A stretch of 64,000 nucleotides of DNA from Campylorhamphus procurvoides (taxonomy: Eukaryota > Chordata > Aves > Passeriformes > Dendrocolaptidae), in assembly GCA_013396655.1 (NCBI GenBank), contig WBMV01001910.1, positions 248,001 through 312,000 of the forward strand, in the 5' to 3' direction. The notes beneath the pieces were generated by a model. That model had not been told where the DNA came from. It saw nothing but the letters and a program-made list of their open reading frames with translations, and did not search any database. The stretch's first letter is position 1, and each line of letters opens with the position of its first letter. A program made the translations under genes and the position numbers. This document shows, piece after piece, positions 1 to 12,668 of the stretch.

Positions 1-2132
1 AGTCCATTTACAGTCCTACAGTCAACCACACTCAGCTTTGCACATGGGGAGATTTCTGGTCTTCAAGGAACACTAAGACCAAATTGTTCTTAACTCATCA
101 TAATCAAATTCTGCACTCTTTCAATGCCTCAGAAATCAAAAAAAGCAATGGGATTTCAGATGAAAGCTTTTAACTTGTTTTGAACAAGATTGAACTAAAT
201 ATAAAAAATGCCTATTTCTTACATTTCAGTTTCATATTCCACATAACAGGCAAAAAACCATACTAAATCCATAGTGGATCACAGCAATTAAAGTGTCCAT
301 AACTGGACTGGAAACTTTATTAACCAGAGGAAGCAGGGATAAAACAATCTTAAGCATTTTGTTGGTTTTCTGTCAAGCCCTTCCAAACAGCTCAGGTCAG
401 CCTGCTGGTCATGCTGCATGTAGTGCTGTGTGGGATTCTGTGTGCTGCATTTAGGAGCATCCCTGTTTTCTCAGGGCCTCCAGGGGAACGTCATCTTTAA
501 GTCAAAACTCACCGCAGGACATGCATTTCAAAATTCCCCAAAATAAGCACATCTATAGCTAATGTGTTCAAAAGGGGAGGATGACTTGAGTCTTCTATTA
601 ATTAGATGTTTTTCTGTTTATGTAACTTCTGTTTCCACGTATAAGGATTAAAAACAAGTCCATTGGGAAATGTTTTATAACATGAAAGTATTACTGCAAT
701 TATTTCTACAGGCATATTCAGAGATGTATTTAACAACTGCCATTTGAAAGACAAATGCTCAGTTAATGCACTGCAGTGCTATTAGAGTCTAAAAAGTCAG
801 GAGCTATCATGCTTTGAATTATTAAAAATGTTTTCAGTTTTATTGGCCTAACAACACAGAGTTGCTTCATGTCTGTTTAGTCATCCCCATTCTGCACAAC
901 AAGAAGCATGAACTACGTGATCCCTGCCTCCTGCTTTTCGTCTTCCAAATACTCTCTCTTTCAGAATTATAAGGTGACTTGATCTTCAAGGAGAAAGACA
1001 CATAAGGAAAGAGATGAGAGAAATTCTCCAGGCAATTCTTCCTGAAGTGTTTTACAGTCTGGGCTAAAGGTTAGAAAAGACCAACTGCAAAAAAGTGACA
1101 GCAAAAAGTCGAGCGTAAACTCTCAACAAGACAGAGTTATCCACGAGTGGATTTTAAAGAGAAAACTCTATGCCTCCACACACCTGCTACCTCGCTTTGG
1201 AGGTGTTTAAAGTCTCCAGGTATTTAACCTTTGTAGTGTAAGAGGTCCCTGCATACCTGCACGTTGGCTCCTGGGCACGTCCCGACTGTCTCAGCCCTGC
1301 CAGTGCTGAGCAGCTCCAAGCCAAGCCCTGGCCCTGTCAGGATTTGACAAGCACACACCTCTTGACAGTCTGAGGCTGGCAGGGCACAGCTGCTGCTGCT
1401 GCTTCACATTCTGCACGAACATCACCCTGGATTTCCTTCCCAACACACCCCCTGGCATGGCTGGAGGAGAGATGGTGCCAGAGCCCCTTAATTCCAGAGA
1501 GTACTGGGCCAGAAAGAGGTCAAGCACGGGGCAGATGCACAGGTTTAGCATCCTGCCCACCTCGGACACAGCAGCTGCAAAGCACAAAAAGCTGCAAGTG
1601 ATCACACGAGAGAGAGCAAGACTTGAGGGTCTGCCTTTACCCACTCAAAGCCGTCCCACCTTGATTAGAAAATAAGGAAGATTTTTCTGGCAGCAGGTGC
1701 AGAAGGGAAAAAAGATAATTTGAAAGGCAATTTCTGTATTTTACATACATTATTTTACATTCAAATGCCACTAAAGTCAGGTCACTGTCCATTGTCACTC
1801 CAGGAGTCGGGTCCACCCTACAGGGAAAAGGACACAAATCATTAAACACTCATCCTCAGCTTATTTTATCTTTGACCCAAAGCCTTTTATTTGTGGAGAA
1901 AGGGTAAGAGTTTCAAGTCAGGGTAAAAGTCCATCTCATTTTTATTCCTGGCCAACACCTCTGCTGCAAACAGACATTTAGTAATCCTTCTACTTGCATT
2001 TTTCAAGCATTCCCACTAGTAAGTCTGCTCTCTGAAAATATGCAGAAAAAATATAATCATAATTTTGCATTTATATTAAAATCCATGAAAATGAGCAACA
2101 ATAAGATTATCCCTCCCACCAAATATTTAGGA

Positions 2133-2245
2133 ACTTGGATAAGATCTCCCACGAGCCTTCTCCTCTCTAGATTGACCAACCCAAGCTCTCTCAAGCCTCT
2201 CAAATGAAGGATGCTCCAATTCCTTAATTATCTCCCACCACTTAA
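2133..2245 (-). mobile_element. Old CR1 LINE fragment
   Basis: Read on the plus strand this matches the reverse complement of the end of CR1 ORF2: a 'gatctccc..gagccttctcctctctag' stretch followed by the 'ccaagctctctcaagcctctc' stretch. The minus-strand frame preserves the pattern ELEHPSFERL...LxxxSxEExxRGR, which corresponds to the conserved GLEHLxxEERLRxLGLFSLEKRRLRGD region. It is heavily diverged. Similarity fades toward 2,310. Confidence 0.6.
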
Positions 2246-5200
2246 CCATAAATGTTACTATTTGTACCCCTAACAGATCCTGTTCAATAATTCCAAACTG
2301 TAAGTTATTTCTCATATCTGTCTAGAAAAAAAATCCCAGGACTGTAAGGAGCATTGGAGAGCACAGGAGAAAACTAAGATGTCAGTCACTGAAACACAAA
2401 ACCAGCAATACTAAAAATGATTCTTCAGCAAACTTAGTGGTGTACATAATTTCTTTTCTAAGTAGACAAAAAGTTTAAAATTTTAATGCTATGAGACTTT
2501 GCAGTTTGATTAAAAAAAAACCCTGTTGCCACAAGAATCATTGTAGTTTTAAAGGATTTATGAAGATGTATTCTTAGTAATGAAGCTGTGCAGAAGACTA
2601 ACATCTATTGCTGACAACATTCTGCAGACACTGTATGCTTTCTAAGCCTCCCTGACAACAGCATAGTTAAGGAACAAAAAAAAGTATATCAATTTCACTC
2701 TGAATAGTTAAAATGCCAACTTCCTGGGAGGTAGGGAAAGGTAGCAAGAAGGCAGAAGTGCCAGCATTGCCATCCAAATCTCTGCTGTAGGTAAGCAAGT
2801 CTTATAGATCTTTCTATAACAACAAAGGAATAACTCATCCTTATTTGGCTTGTTGCTCTCTGTGTACAAATGTCTGCAATAGAAATTATTCTCAATAAGT
2901 GCCTATTTTAAATAGCCCTCTTCATTCAGACAAGTTTCCTGGATCCACAAAGAAATCAGTCACAGGTTCATTATGCACCAGCTAGGCACAAAGCCCCCAG
3001 GGCATTTAAGAGTGGTGTCCGTGGCTTTGTGGTGATGTAATGGGGGAGTGCCAGTCTCAGCTAGGAAGATATAGCCCACAAAAACTCCTCCCTTGGCAGA
3101 AAACTGCCAGCCAGGCCATTGTTCTGCCCTTCCCAGCCCAGCCCCTGAGCTGGCACAAACCTCTGCCACTTGCTCTGTTCTACCACTCCGGTGCCCTAAA
3201 AGCTAAAGGTGTAACACACCACAGCCCCTACAAATCACCTCTCCCAGTATGAGAGCTACGAGACCAACACGGGCATCTCAAGAGCCCCATTTGAGAGAGT
3301 GAGGTTCAGATATTGAGCTGCAAAGAGCACATAGGCTGGCAAGACAAATGCACAGTAGGAGGTATATTTTTGGGGAAAAGCAGGAAGAGAAAAATAATGA
3401 TGGAAAAAGAGCAGCAGCATGTGCCAAAAATACCTTCTCTCCAACTTAATGATCTTTAATCCTACACTCTATGAACTAGTTTAAAAATACTCTGGAAACA
3501 TAAGTTTTCTGTTTCATCAGAATAATCAAAAAATTTATGTCACATTCATCAGAACACCCAATAATTCAGAAGCCAAGCATTATGCTTGTGAAATTACTAA
3601 AGCACAAATTAAGGTACATACCGAGTTGTTTGTTGGTCATTTTTTAATACCTAAGTGAGAAAAAATTACTAAGATAGCTCAATTTTGACAGAATTGCATT
3701 AAATCTCTACCTACATCTATAAATTCTTAAGTAACTCTGGAATCTTTTTCCTACATGACTTTCAATCAGCCTTACAAATTATCACGAAGATGACTGATAG
3801 CTATTGTAGCTCAGAAACCAGAATTAGTTCAGGCAAAGCAGCATGATTATCCTTGTTGGTAAGGAATGAGGTAGGTGAATTCATGCTAAGATTTAGCTGT
3901 TGTAATCAAAATGTTTCTCATACCCAGCCTCCCTGGGATACTGAACTGGCACCCAAACTCTCAGAAAACACAGCTTTCAGTAGACAAAGCCTTATCCCTT
4001 TGACATTCTGGATAAAAGGAATTCTGCAAACAGGAGACAACAGTTACAAAGTCTATGAGAAAAACATGATGTAGACAAAAAAGCAGCATTCTCGATATCA
4101 AGAAGAAACTGATTTTATGTAAGAAGCCTAACAATTTTATTTATTTAAGATTGGAAAAAGAAAGGGCTTTCCTAGTCTTATCCTTCTTTTTCCCTGGCTT
4201 TGTAAATGCAGCAGTTTGCTAACTCTGACAGGATGTCAGAATTTGGACATTTTTGACAGAATTTAATCCTATTATCTGCTGCATCATTTGAGAGCTAAGA
4301 TGATAAATCCCTGTCCCTCGGAATGTTAAATTCTAAAACATTCTTTCAACTGTAAAATAGCTTTTCAAATTCAGGTATCTACAAACTCCTCTCTAAATAG
4401 ATTAGCCGTAGCTATTCAAAATCTATCTCTAGAGAAGCAGTTAAATCAAAACATGTGAGAGCCTCTCTAAGAATCATTATGAGATTTAAAAGTTTCTCTT
4501 AGTCACAGACCTGATTTAAACATATTTTTCTTTACAAGGTTGCCATCCACTTCCACCTGATAGTTCAAATACATTTTTTTTTTCTTAAAAGCAAAAGCTT
4601 CCAGAAACAGGAGATAGTTCAATGTCATAGAGCAGAATAGAAGAAAATTGCCTGAAACTCAGTTTGCACCTGGGTTTAGTATATTGATACCCCAAAACAT
4701 CCTCGTGCTACTTACTACTTGCATCAGGACACCAGTGGGTTCCTGTAACTCCATCATATGGAATATGCTCAATCAAATTATTTACTCCCTCATGCTGGTT
4801 CATCATCTGCTCTGACCCACTTCAGAGTAAATAAACAGCCCTGCATTTAACAACCCCACTGTGGTGACTAACTCACACTGTAATGTACAATTTTAATCGC
4901 TAACACCTACACAGAAATTGAATTTACACAAGCCAAAGCTGTTTTAATGAAAATCATTAAGCATCAAATGGATGCTGAGAAGTTGGAAATATTTCTGTGA
5001 CTGCTTCTCTCAAGAATTGCTTCTTACTGACACAGAAACCAAGCAGGTAACTCACAGATTTAAAAAATGAGTAATGCTACACCAGAGATAATGGGTTTTC
5101 AGCAACTAAACAAATTTTCATATATATGAGCTACATAGAACAGATATCTATATAACATTATATACAAATATACTGGTAAAGAATTATGTAACTGTGGAGT

Positions 5201-8200
5201 ACATAGTAGTCTAGAGAGAATTTTTCAGATTCTCCTAATGTGCAAAAAGCAGGCAGAACACTGAACATCTTCCCAAGTGCCATTTCTGGGGATTTTTGAG
5301 CCCTGGCATGTTCAGGGCTACAATTAGTACAGATGAATATTTCAGGCTGGTGACAGCATGCTGCTTCTGTAGCTGCAATGCAAACAAAGGCACTCCCTGC
5401 CCCAAAGGGACTGAAGGATAGATTTCCAGAATTACAGCACCTACAGGTACAGATTTGAAAATCTGGCCTAATTCCCTAGGACTCAAACCCAGGATAGCCA
5501 CAAAAAACTGAACAAGGATATGAGTTTTTGTAAGCAATTTTGGTTTTAAACTTTCAGGGAGGTGTGTCCTTGTCCCCCACCCTCTATTTGTATTTCTAGT
5601 TACTTCAGTAGTGACATTATGACTACATTATTACAACAAAATGGACTAAACCACCAAGCATGGCAGTATGACATGACAGGTGATGGGCATTCACTGCCTT
5701 AGAAGACTTTTGGAACATCGTTTCACTTGTTGCTATAACTGCACTGAGACTCACAGAAAGTCAGCTCAAGTTTGCCTGGGGAAGTGGAGGAAGAAGAGGA
5801 AACTCCTTTTGGAATTAATGTAAAAACATGACGAGTCTAAATGAAAACCACTCAAAAGATGCCAAGAGAGTCTCCCAGCCTGGGCTTGGATTGCTGTCTC
5901 GTTGGGAGGGGTTCTTTCAGTCAAAAAAGAATTCATCCCAGCAACAGTGAGTTATCCAGAGTAAACTGTATTTCAGGCATCTTCTGTGGCAGTGCAAGAG
6001 TCTCAAAGCAGACAAAAGCCCAATAAGTAATTCCCAGAGGAAAACAAAACCATTTTTTCCAATCACATGGTTGCTTTTCTACTTCCTGAATGTCTTCTGT
6101 TCAATTTAAATTGTCTTTTATCTACTTTTTGTTGTTGCTGGGAAGAAACAGCATCTAATACATGTCTGTAAAAAGCAGGGAAAAAACCTGACTAGCTTGT
6201 TCAGTGGGAGGTGGAATTTCTGTGGGACCAGAACAAACTCAAGTAAAATTCAGCAAACTGCTAGAACAACAAAGAGCAAAATGTAAAAAAAAAATAAAAA
6301 TTCAAAATCACAAATCCAATCTTTATTTCCATTTTATTTGGCTAACATAACAAAGAATCAGTTATTCACCAACTCATAACTTGATGAAGCAGAAGGATAA
6401 CCAAGCTACATGGGGAAATCCTGCTAGGATCAACACTCTGGCTTCAAACTTGTGGTATGGATAAAACAAGTCTTTCTTCTTATCATTCTTCTAGGAACAG
6501 CTGCTGCTGAAGAAGCTCCAAATTATGTTTCAGAATTTGAAAAATCAGTTAGTCATGCTCTTTGAGCAGCATCAATGTACCATTTATGTTCAATATGCAG
6601 AGTGAAATCTGCTTCAAGATCTTTTCCAAGAGATGCCATCACATCACTTGGGGAAAAATAAGACACTGGAGAATACCAACTTTTGCATTTACAGGTAGAC
6701 TGCTTTTGTATCAATGCACTACTTGGTAAAATGAAAAAATCAACAACACAGACATTTTTCATTTTAATTCTTGCTGAAGTTTTCTGTAAGTTGTGCACCA
6801 TTTAATGAGATTTAGTAAAAGGACATAACCACAAGATCTGCATTTTGAAAAGTACCACGAGGTTCTCAACAACAGAACAATCCATCAAACTTCACTGCCC
6901 TACCATATCTGTCAAAAATGGAGAGCTTTTGGAAGTGCCAAACAGGGACTCTCACTAAAATTACCACCTGAATATGCCAAACCCACAACTGCAGGATCCC
7001 TTGCCCTCTCTTCACAACTCTAATCAATTAGACAAATGCAAAATACACTAAAATGTGTCAAAATTAATTCGACTGGTCATTGAGGGAGTAATAAACTGGT
7101 TTGGATTTTTGCTTCTTATTTATCTCTCCATGTTAATATTATGTTCATTGCTGAGTTCATGTTGAACACTTTGAGTACCTTCTACCCTGCTCCATCGTTT
7201 TTCTGATTATTTGAGTTCTCTTGTCATGCTTTGCCAGGTCACCATCAAGGAAATGCAAATACCTTTAGAGGTGCAAGCTCTTGAAAACTTCATACAGCAT
7301 TCACCAACATGTATAATATAATTTATTTCCCATAACTAGTACCTAATACTTAGCTGGGTTCACATACCACAAAGTAGCTACGCTTATCAATGTGAAATCA
7401 GCCACTTTTCTAAGGAGTCTCCAGCAATACAAAAATCTGAAGTCCAAAGGATGCTCTGACTTCAAAGTTATATGCAGGTACACTCCTGAAAAAGCTGAGG
7501 GTACTGGGGTGGAAAGCTGTAACTCAGAAGAGTTTTATTCTTTGCTTTCACCTCAGGGAAAAAAAAATGACACTTTATTAAACTCTAAAATAAAATAAAA
7601 GAAGGCAATGTTGGAACATTTTATGAAGAGAACGGTTTCCAGAGTAAAAGGGATATAGGATGCAGCAAAACAGCTACCACAACAGAATACAAATCCCTAG
7701 GAAGACTTTAATAACATTATTTCAAAATTTAGTTATCAGAACTTTGAAGAGCACTATTTACTGTCCCTAAATAAAGCTCATGTATTAGGCAGCATCCAAA
7801 TATTTCTAAAAAGCTATATTCTCTTTTAATTATTGAAGTCTCATTCCTGAATGTTATTTATTGACCAACTAGTGCCATGAGTTAAAATACAATTGTGAGG
7901 TAACTCTCAATTTTTTTAATATAGTTAAAAAAGTGTATATTAACTGCTATAAGCAAATGTCTATTTGCATATATATATGCTACTTGACTAATACAATATT
8001 GATTATACAATGCATATGAACAAAATTATAGCTATAAGTCATTCTTTCAGGGCTACAGACCAGTTTTATAGGTCATTAGCTGTTAGATTTGCCTTCCAAA
8101 TTCGAAATGCCAAGGAGTGGTCTAATCAAGCTGAAAAGCCTTTACAGAGCCCTGTGATTTGGTTACCTAAGCCTGGCACACAGCACAGCAGGGTGCTGGC

Positions 8201-9925
8201 TTGCAGCAAGTCCCATCTCAGCCTGCTTTGCTCCACCTCACAGAGACATCTTGCAACTCCTTGATGAGCTAAAGTTAATGCCAAGTCTTTAATTAGACAT
8301 AATCCATGCCTTCAAAGGGTCATGCCAGTCAACCAGTGTCCTTGGCCTGCCAGCAGCTGAGCATGTTCCCCAGATGCCCAGGCCAGGTTGTCAGAGTGAG
8401 AGTCCCTTCCAGTGACCACATGAACAGCACAGAAGGAATCTTCACTGACATGTACATTTATACAAAGGACTAATGATGATCACCATCATAGAGATGGTGA
8501 CTGGAGTTGCTGGAGCTAGGAAGTGTTGGCATGGGAATGCTGGTATTCCAGTAAGAAGGATAACTTAGGAAAAGATGTATTTCATGGAGTGCTCCGTCAC
8601 TGAGGGTGAATTTCCTTAATGCAAATCTGTTATGCTTCAAAATGTAGTATTATTTTAGAATGAGCTTTATACAGTTCCCTGCATTGCCAAATATCCCTGG
8701 CTTAAGACCGTGCATAGAGGTCGTAGCCAAAACTAAGAGGTTGATGCTGCTACTCTTATTTGTAACCTGATCAGCAGCAGAAATCAATGTATAAGAACAC
8801 TCACAGAGCTGCAATGACAATCAATAATGCTGCAGAACAAACCACAGAACATAAATGTCTGCTAGAAACAACCCAACACAAAACACAAACACTGACACCA
8901 TGAGCGAACAAGAGATCCATCCAGCACGAGCCCAGACAAGTCTGAAAATGGCTTTACTTTGTTCCTACACTTCTGCCTGCTGGGGCACATTTATCACTGA
9001 AAGCAACTTCTCCTGAAGCATCGCTCATCTCATTTGCAGTCACTGCCTGCAGCACCTTCCTTCCTCTCCTACACCACACCACAGTCATTCGGGGAGTTTG
9101 TTATCACTGGAGCACTGCAATTACTAGCTATGCCCAAATATTACTGGCACATCACCTATAAAATGCATAAGGAAAGGCAGAGAAAAGTTAAAATCACTTT
9201 TAATTATTATAGCATAGTGATTCCCCAACAGAGAACTCGGCCTTTCTTCTGCGCCAACATTTAACAATTTCAGCAGAAATCGTCCCAAAAGGAAAAAAAA
9301 ACCAAACAACTACTTGACAAAGATTTTTGTAATGTCATAACTACCCAATTTTTGAAAGACACACAGGTAAAGCTACCCAGGGCACAGCTTTAGGGTATCA
9401 GCTTTTAAACCAGTGTAGTTGCAGTAGCACACAAGCCAAGTATAACCCAGACCCAAGGACAAGGTCAGGAAACAGGCTCCCATGGGATGGGATGGGCAGA
9501 GACAGAACCCACAGTCATGGCATTGATATCATCCTGTTTCCTGTGTTGGGGGGTTTCTGAGGGAGATTTGTTTGTAGATAATTTAAATTCTACAAATAGT
9601 GGAGTCTGATGGATTTTTATACAGCTATCTACCAGCAGGATATTATATTTTCTTTTTCCTCACATACACACACTCTTCTGCAATAGGTGTTTGAAAGTTT
9701 TTATATCAGAATAACCATAACAGATAATTAATAACAAAGAGTGAAAGTGTCTCAGTGTAGAGCTGTGCAGCATAAGACGAACATTAGCAGGTCATATGGA
9801 TGCAAAAATCATGACAAATGTGACAAGTTGTAGTCAGTTCAGAATGCACATAGGATATAGCATCAGATATTTCAAAAGACACTATTTGCAACTGTGTTAT
9901 TTTACTGTACACAGGAGCAGGGAAT

Positions 9926-9985
9926 AATCATAGGCTCAATTAAGTTGAAAAAGACCCTTAAGAGAGAGTCCAACCATTAATCAGC
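9926..9985 (-). mobile_element. CR1 3'-end scrap
   Basis: The plus strand reads 'aatcataggctcaattaag' and then 'ttgaaaaagacccttaagag' and 'agtccaaccattaa'. This is the reverse complement of the diagnostic CR1 3' terminus (ATCATAGAATCA...GGTTGGAAAAGACC...GAGTCCAACCATTAACC). Only about 60 bp survive. Confidence 0.72.
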
Positions 9986-10736
9986 TAAAACCAGCTATCA
10001 TTCTTATTGCTGATATGGACTTACTGTACTTAGTGCTTCTACACCAAAAAATTCTTTCACCTACTATTTCAAAAGCTTCAAAGCTTTTGCACTGAAAGAA
10101 CAATGACAAAGTAGATACTCTTTTTGTCTAAATGCACAGTTTCGGCTGCAAATACTGAGCAGCTTTATTTTGCATTACAAATACATGATCATTCAATTGG
10201 CTTGCTTGACTTACTGAGCAATGTTCATGTTGTCTACCTCTGAACAGAGTGGGTGGCTTAATACTCCCTGAAACTAATTACCAAGTACAAAAAGTCAAAA
10301 TTAGGTAAAGATTTATAGTGATGCTAAAAAATAATATCACTTTTAGATTCAATTTTTTTCTAAAGCAACAGTACTTTTATCTGAATAAAATATATTTTTA
10401 AAAAGTCTGACCTTAATGTCTTTTGCCAAAGAAGTATTATTTCATAAATGACATTCACAAAGCTATTGGGCAGATTTTCAGGTTGGTAGAGCAGTGCATC
10501 ATTGGAGAATTCAATAGACCTTTAGCCATTCCAACCAAGTAAGAAACTAAAATCAGGATTTCAAAAGACATGCACGGGCACCCTTCTCACCTAAAGGAAC
10601 CAGGGTTCTATTTATTTATTTTTAAACAGGTAACATGTTAAATTGTAAAATACTATAGAGACATATAGAGATATATGTATAATCTCTGCACACACACAGG
10701 CCATTACAAAAGCAAAGATTCAAAATGATATCTTAC

Positions 10737-10781
10737 CAAGACTGAACTCCAGCTTTGGCTCATTTGCAATTCTCTGAATAC
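10737..10781 (-). CDS. INPP4B: INPP4B second coding exon (45 nt, start of the C2 domain)
   Basis: This 45-nt exon has an AG acceptor after a T-rich tract (10,783-10,782) and a consensus gtaag donor at 10,736. Read after the single A of the preceding exon it gives S-IQRIANEPKLEFSL plus one G. Human INPP4B, from memory, has SIQKTPNEPQLEF at this point, leading into the first beta strand of the N-terminal C2 domain; NEPxLEF is the recognisable core, and INPP4A has a similar PILEFSLACSEL stretch. The exon starts with two bases completing a codon and ends in phase 1. The other two frames either hit a stop or do not match. I searched 1-10,736 by eye for the following exon (the CKDL... part of C2) and did not find it, so the next intron exceeds 10.7 kb. 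Confidence 0.88.
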
Positions 10782-12443
10782 CTTTAAAGATTAAAGAAAA
10801 AAAACACATTAGAAATAATTTCATTTCCATGTCTTGCTTTTTAAGACATAGTAAAGCTTTCACATGTCTCTAACTACCTACCATTGCCACTGAAGTAACA
10901 TTTTATGTTACGAAATTAAGAGTGGAAGACAACTTTGCATTAAATACTTGCCTGGAAAAAAAAAAGACTACTTATGAAGACTTCTTTTTAACAGAAATGT
11001 TCCGTTGCTGGGAAGGGAAATTAATTTAAAAAATCCCAGCATTTCATGGATGGGTACTTGTAAGATCTTCAATCACAACAACTATCTAAATATCTACTGG
11101 AAAAATATTAAAATCTAACAACTCATTTTTAAGTAGGTATGTCATCACATTAAAAACCAAAACCCATGTTCTGTGAAAGTATGTAAATCAGGTTAATACA
11201 GTAAAATATAGCCATGTTACTGACATACAAACAAACCGTCAAGCAACAAAACCAACTTTGCTTTGTTGGAAAATAAACACGTTAATTCCTTTTCTCATAT
11301 ACCAAGAACAAGAAGAACATTCTAAACCATTGTGGAACTATGTTCTGCTGCACATTTTACTGCAAAAGACAGTATTTCCTTGTTGTGCTAGTATAAAGGA
11401 GTGAACCACAGGGCTGCACCAAGAGAAACACGGGAAGGAAGCAAAGCCAGGTAAACAACACCGAGTTTCTCACCTGCTGCAGAAAGTAATTGGATCACAA
11501 CTACAGTTTCAATGAAACTTGCAGAATTTAAACTGCCTCTTGTCAATATTTATGTACTGTCTTCAGTGAACATGCTTAAGCAGTGAAGAAACTGGTCAGA
11601 TGGGAAGACTGAATTGGTATATGAACTGGAACATGACTTTTACTTAAAAACAAACAAAAAAAAACCCCACCACAAATAAAAAAGAACCCAAACTTATAGC
11701 TGTGTGTGCTCCATGCAAACTTGATGTTGCTAAGTGTGGCCTCACACTGTTCTCAGTGCTGTAGCTAATCGCTCACATCTGGGCAAGAAAATTACAGCTG
11801 CACAGCTTAGAAAGGTCAGAAAGAAATAACAAATAACACTTTATTTTTTTTAACAGAGCTAAAATGAATTCTGAGTTGAATGCTGCCACTGGCATCTTGG
11901 CCTGAAACACCTTTATGAATATGCTGGATACAGAGTTGATTAAGTGACTGGGCAACTGAAATACAGCCTCCAGATCCCAGCGCACTGAATACAACTCAAC
12001 ATATGGCTACTTGCATTCAAATCCCCTGAGTGCTTTTATACCACAAAGAACAAATCTGTGATACTAATTTAAATATCACTAAAGCTTTCTACATTTATCA
12101 AAGTTACCAGACTACATTTGAAACAGTAGTCCATATGTTCATGTAGGACATAAAAGAGGAAAAAAATATTTCTATGTCTCATGAAGAAAATAAGTTCGAG
12201 AGGGAAAAGTCAGAAACACGCTAATGACGTATTTGTTCTCCTGAAGGTTACCTGCATAAACCAAAACAAATGAGGCAAAAACATTTAAAGACAGCTTTCA
12301 TCAGTTTACTTCCTCTACAGCTGCACTTGGAGAAGCAAGAAGTTGCTCAGCCTCGTGTACCCTGCCTGTGGCTCGATCTGTGCTGCTGCAGGGGCTGGGC
12401 TGCTTTTGCTGTACCACCCACCAGAAGGAATACACACACTTAC
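10782..12443 (-). other. INPP4B: INPP4B intron between coding exons 1 and 2
   Basis: This 1.66-kb intron is bounded by gtaagt on the exon 1 side and a T-rich tract ending in aaag on the exon 2 side. It is A+T-rich. It holds an A/C-rich low-complexity stretch at about 11,645-11,695. I see no recognisable transposon and no further exon inside it. Confidence 0.8.
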
Positions 12444-12534
12444 TCGTGAACTGGGGCTCTCCTAGGCTGTCTGCTTGGGAGGAAGGGAGAAACTGCCGTG
12501 CTTCCTCTGATGATCTCTCCTCTTTGATTTCCAT
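12444..12534 (-). CDS. INPP4B: INPP4B first coding exon (residues 1-30 plus one base)
   Basis: INPP4B removes the 4-phosphate of PtdIns(3,4)P2 to give PtdIns3P and so dampens PI3K/AKT signalling at membranes. The ATG at 12,534-12,532 has a good context (A at -3, G at +4). The frame reads MEIKEERSSEEARQFLPSSQ and continues ADSLGEPQFT plus one A, then a consensus donor (gtaagt) at 12,443. From memory, human INPP4B starts MEIKEEGASEEGQHFLPTAQ and reaches QFTSIQK at the same distance, so length and spacing agree. The exon ends in phase 1; its A plus GT from the next exon restores the conserved Ser of QFTSIQ. The acidic, Glu-rich N-terminus precedes the C2 domain. The catalytic CX5R phosphatase motif lies near the C-terminus and is outside this window. 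Seen: ORF, ATG, donor, phase. Inferred: orthology. Confidence is high because two exons agree. Confidence 0.87.
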
Positions 12535-12668
12535 GATCAGCCTCCGGAGCAGCTGGATTTTATTCCTCAACCCTTCCGAGTTGGCCTCTCCCAGCGCCAC
12601 AGCCCAAGATTCACGATCCGGCTTCGATGCAGCTTCGAGGTAAAGACCTGGCTCCCCGCTCTGAAACT
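12535..12668 (-). other. INPP4B: Probable 5'UTR part of the INPP4B start exon
   Basis: Sequence immediately upstream of the start codon is G+C-richer than its surroundings, carries several CpGs and has no upstream ATG. A plausible 3' splice site (tgtgttctgagtgcag) places the exon edge at 12,668; a second (ctttacctcgaag) would place it at 12,632. The INPP4B frame stays open upstream for over 40 codons without a Met until a TAA near 12,700, so ATG 12,534 is the natural start. The exon edge is inferred from splice signals only. Confidence 0.45.

Larger units (their letters stand above)
1..10736 (-). other. INPP4B: INPP4B intron following coding exon 2 (runs off the window)
   Basis: Mostly unique A+T-rich DNA. 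It contains an old CR1 scrap near 2.13-2.25 kb and a CR1 3'-end scrap at 9.93-9.99 kb. A G+C-richer patch at about 1,230-1,665 is of unknown origin; its short overlapping ORFs on both strands resemble nothing I recognise. Two splice-flanked segments (3,642-3,614 and 4,819-4,716, minus strand) do not match INPP4B and are treated as possible cryptic exons only. The assignment as intron follows from exon 2's donor at 10,736. Confidence 0.75.

Noticed and set aside
3614..3642. 29-nt minus-strand segment with good splice signals as the next INPP4B exon
   Set aside because: In the phase left by exon 2 it reads G-I-K-K-stop, and it does not match the conserved continuation of the C2 domain.
12368..12643. 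91-codon plus-strand frame over INPP4B exon 1
   Set aside because: Antisense shadow of the real exon; no independent evidence.
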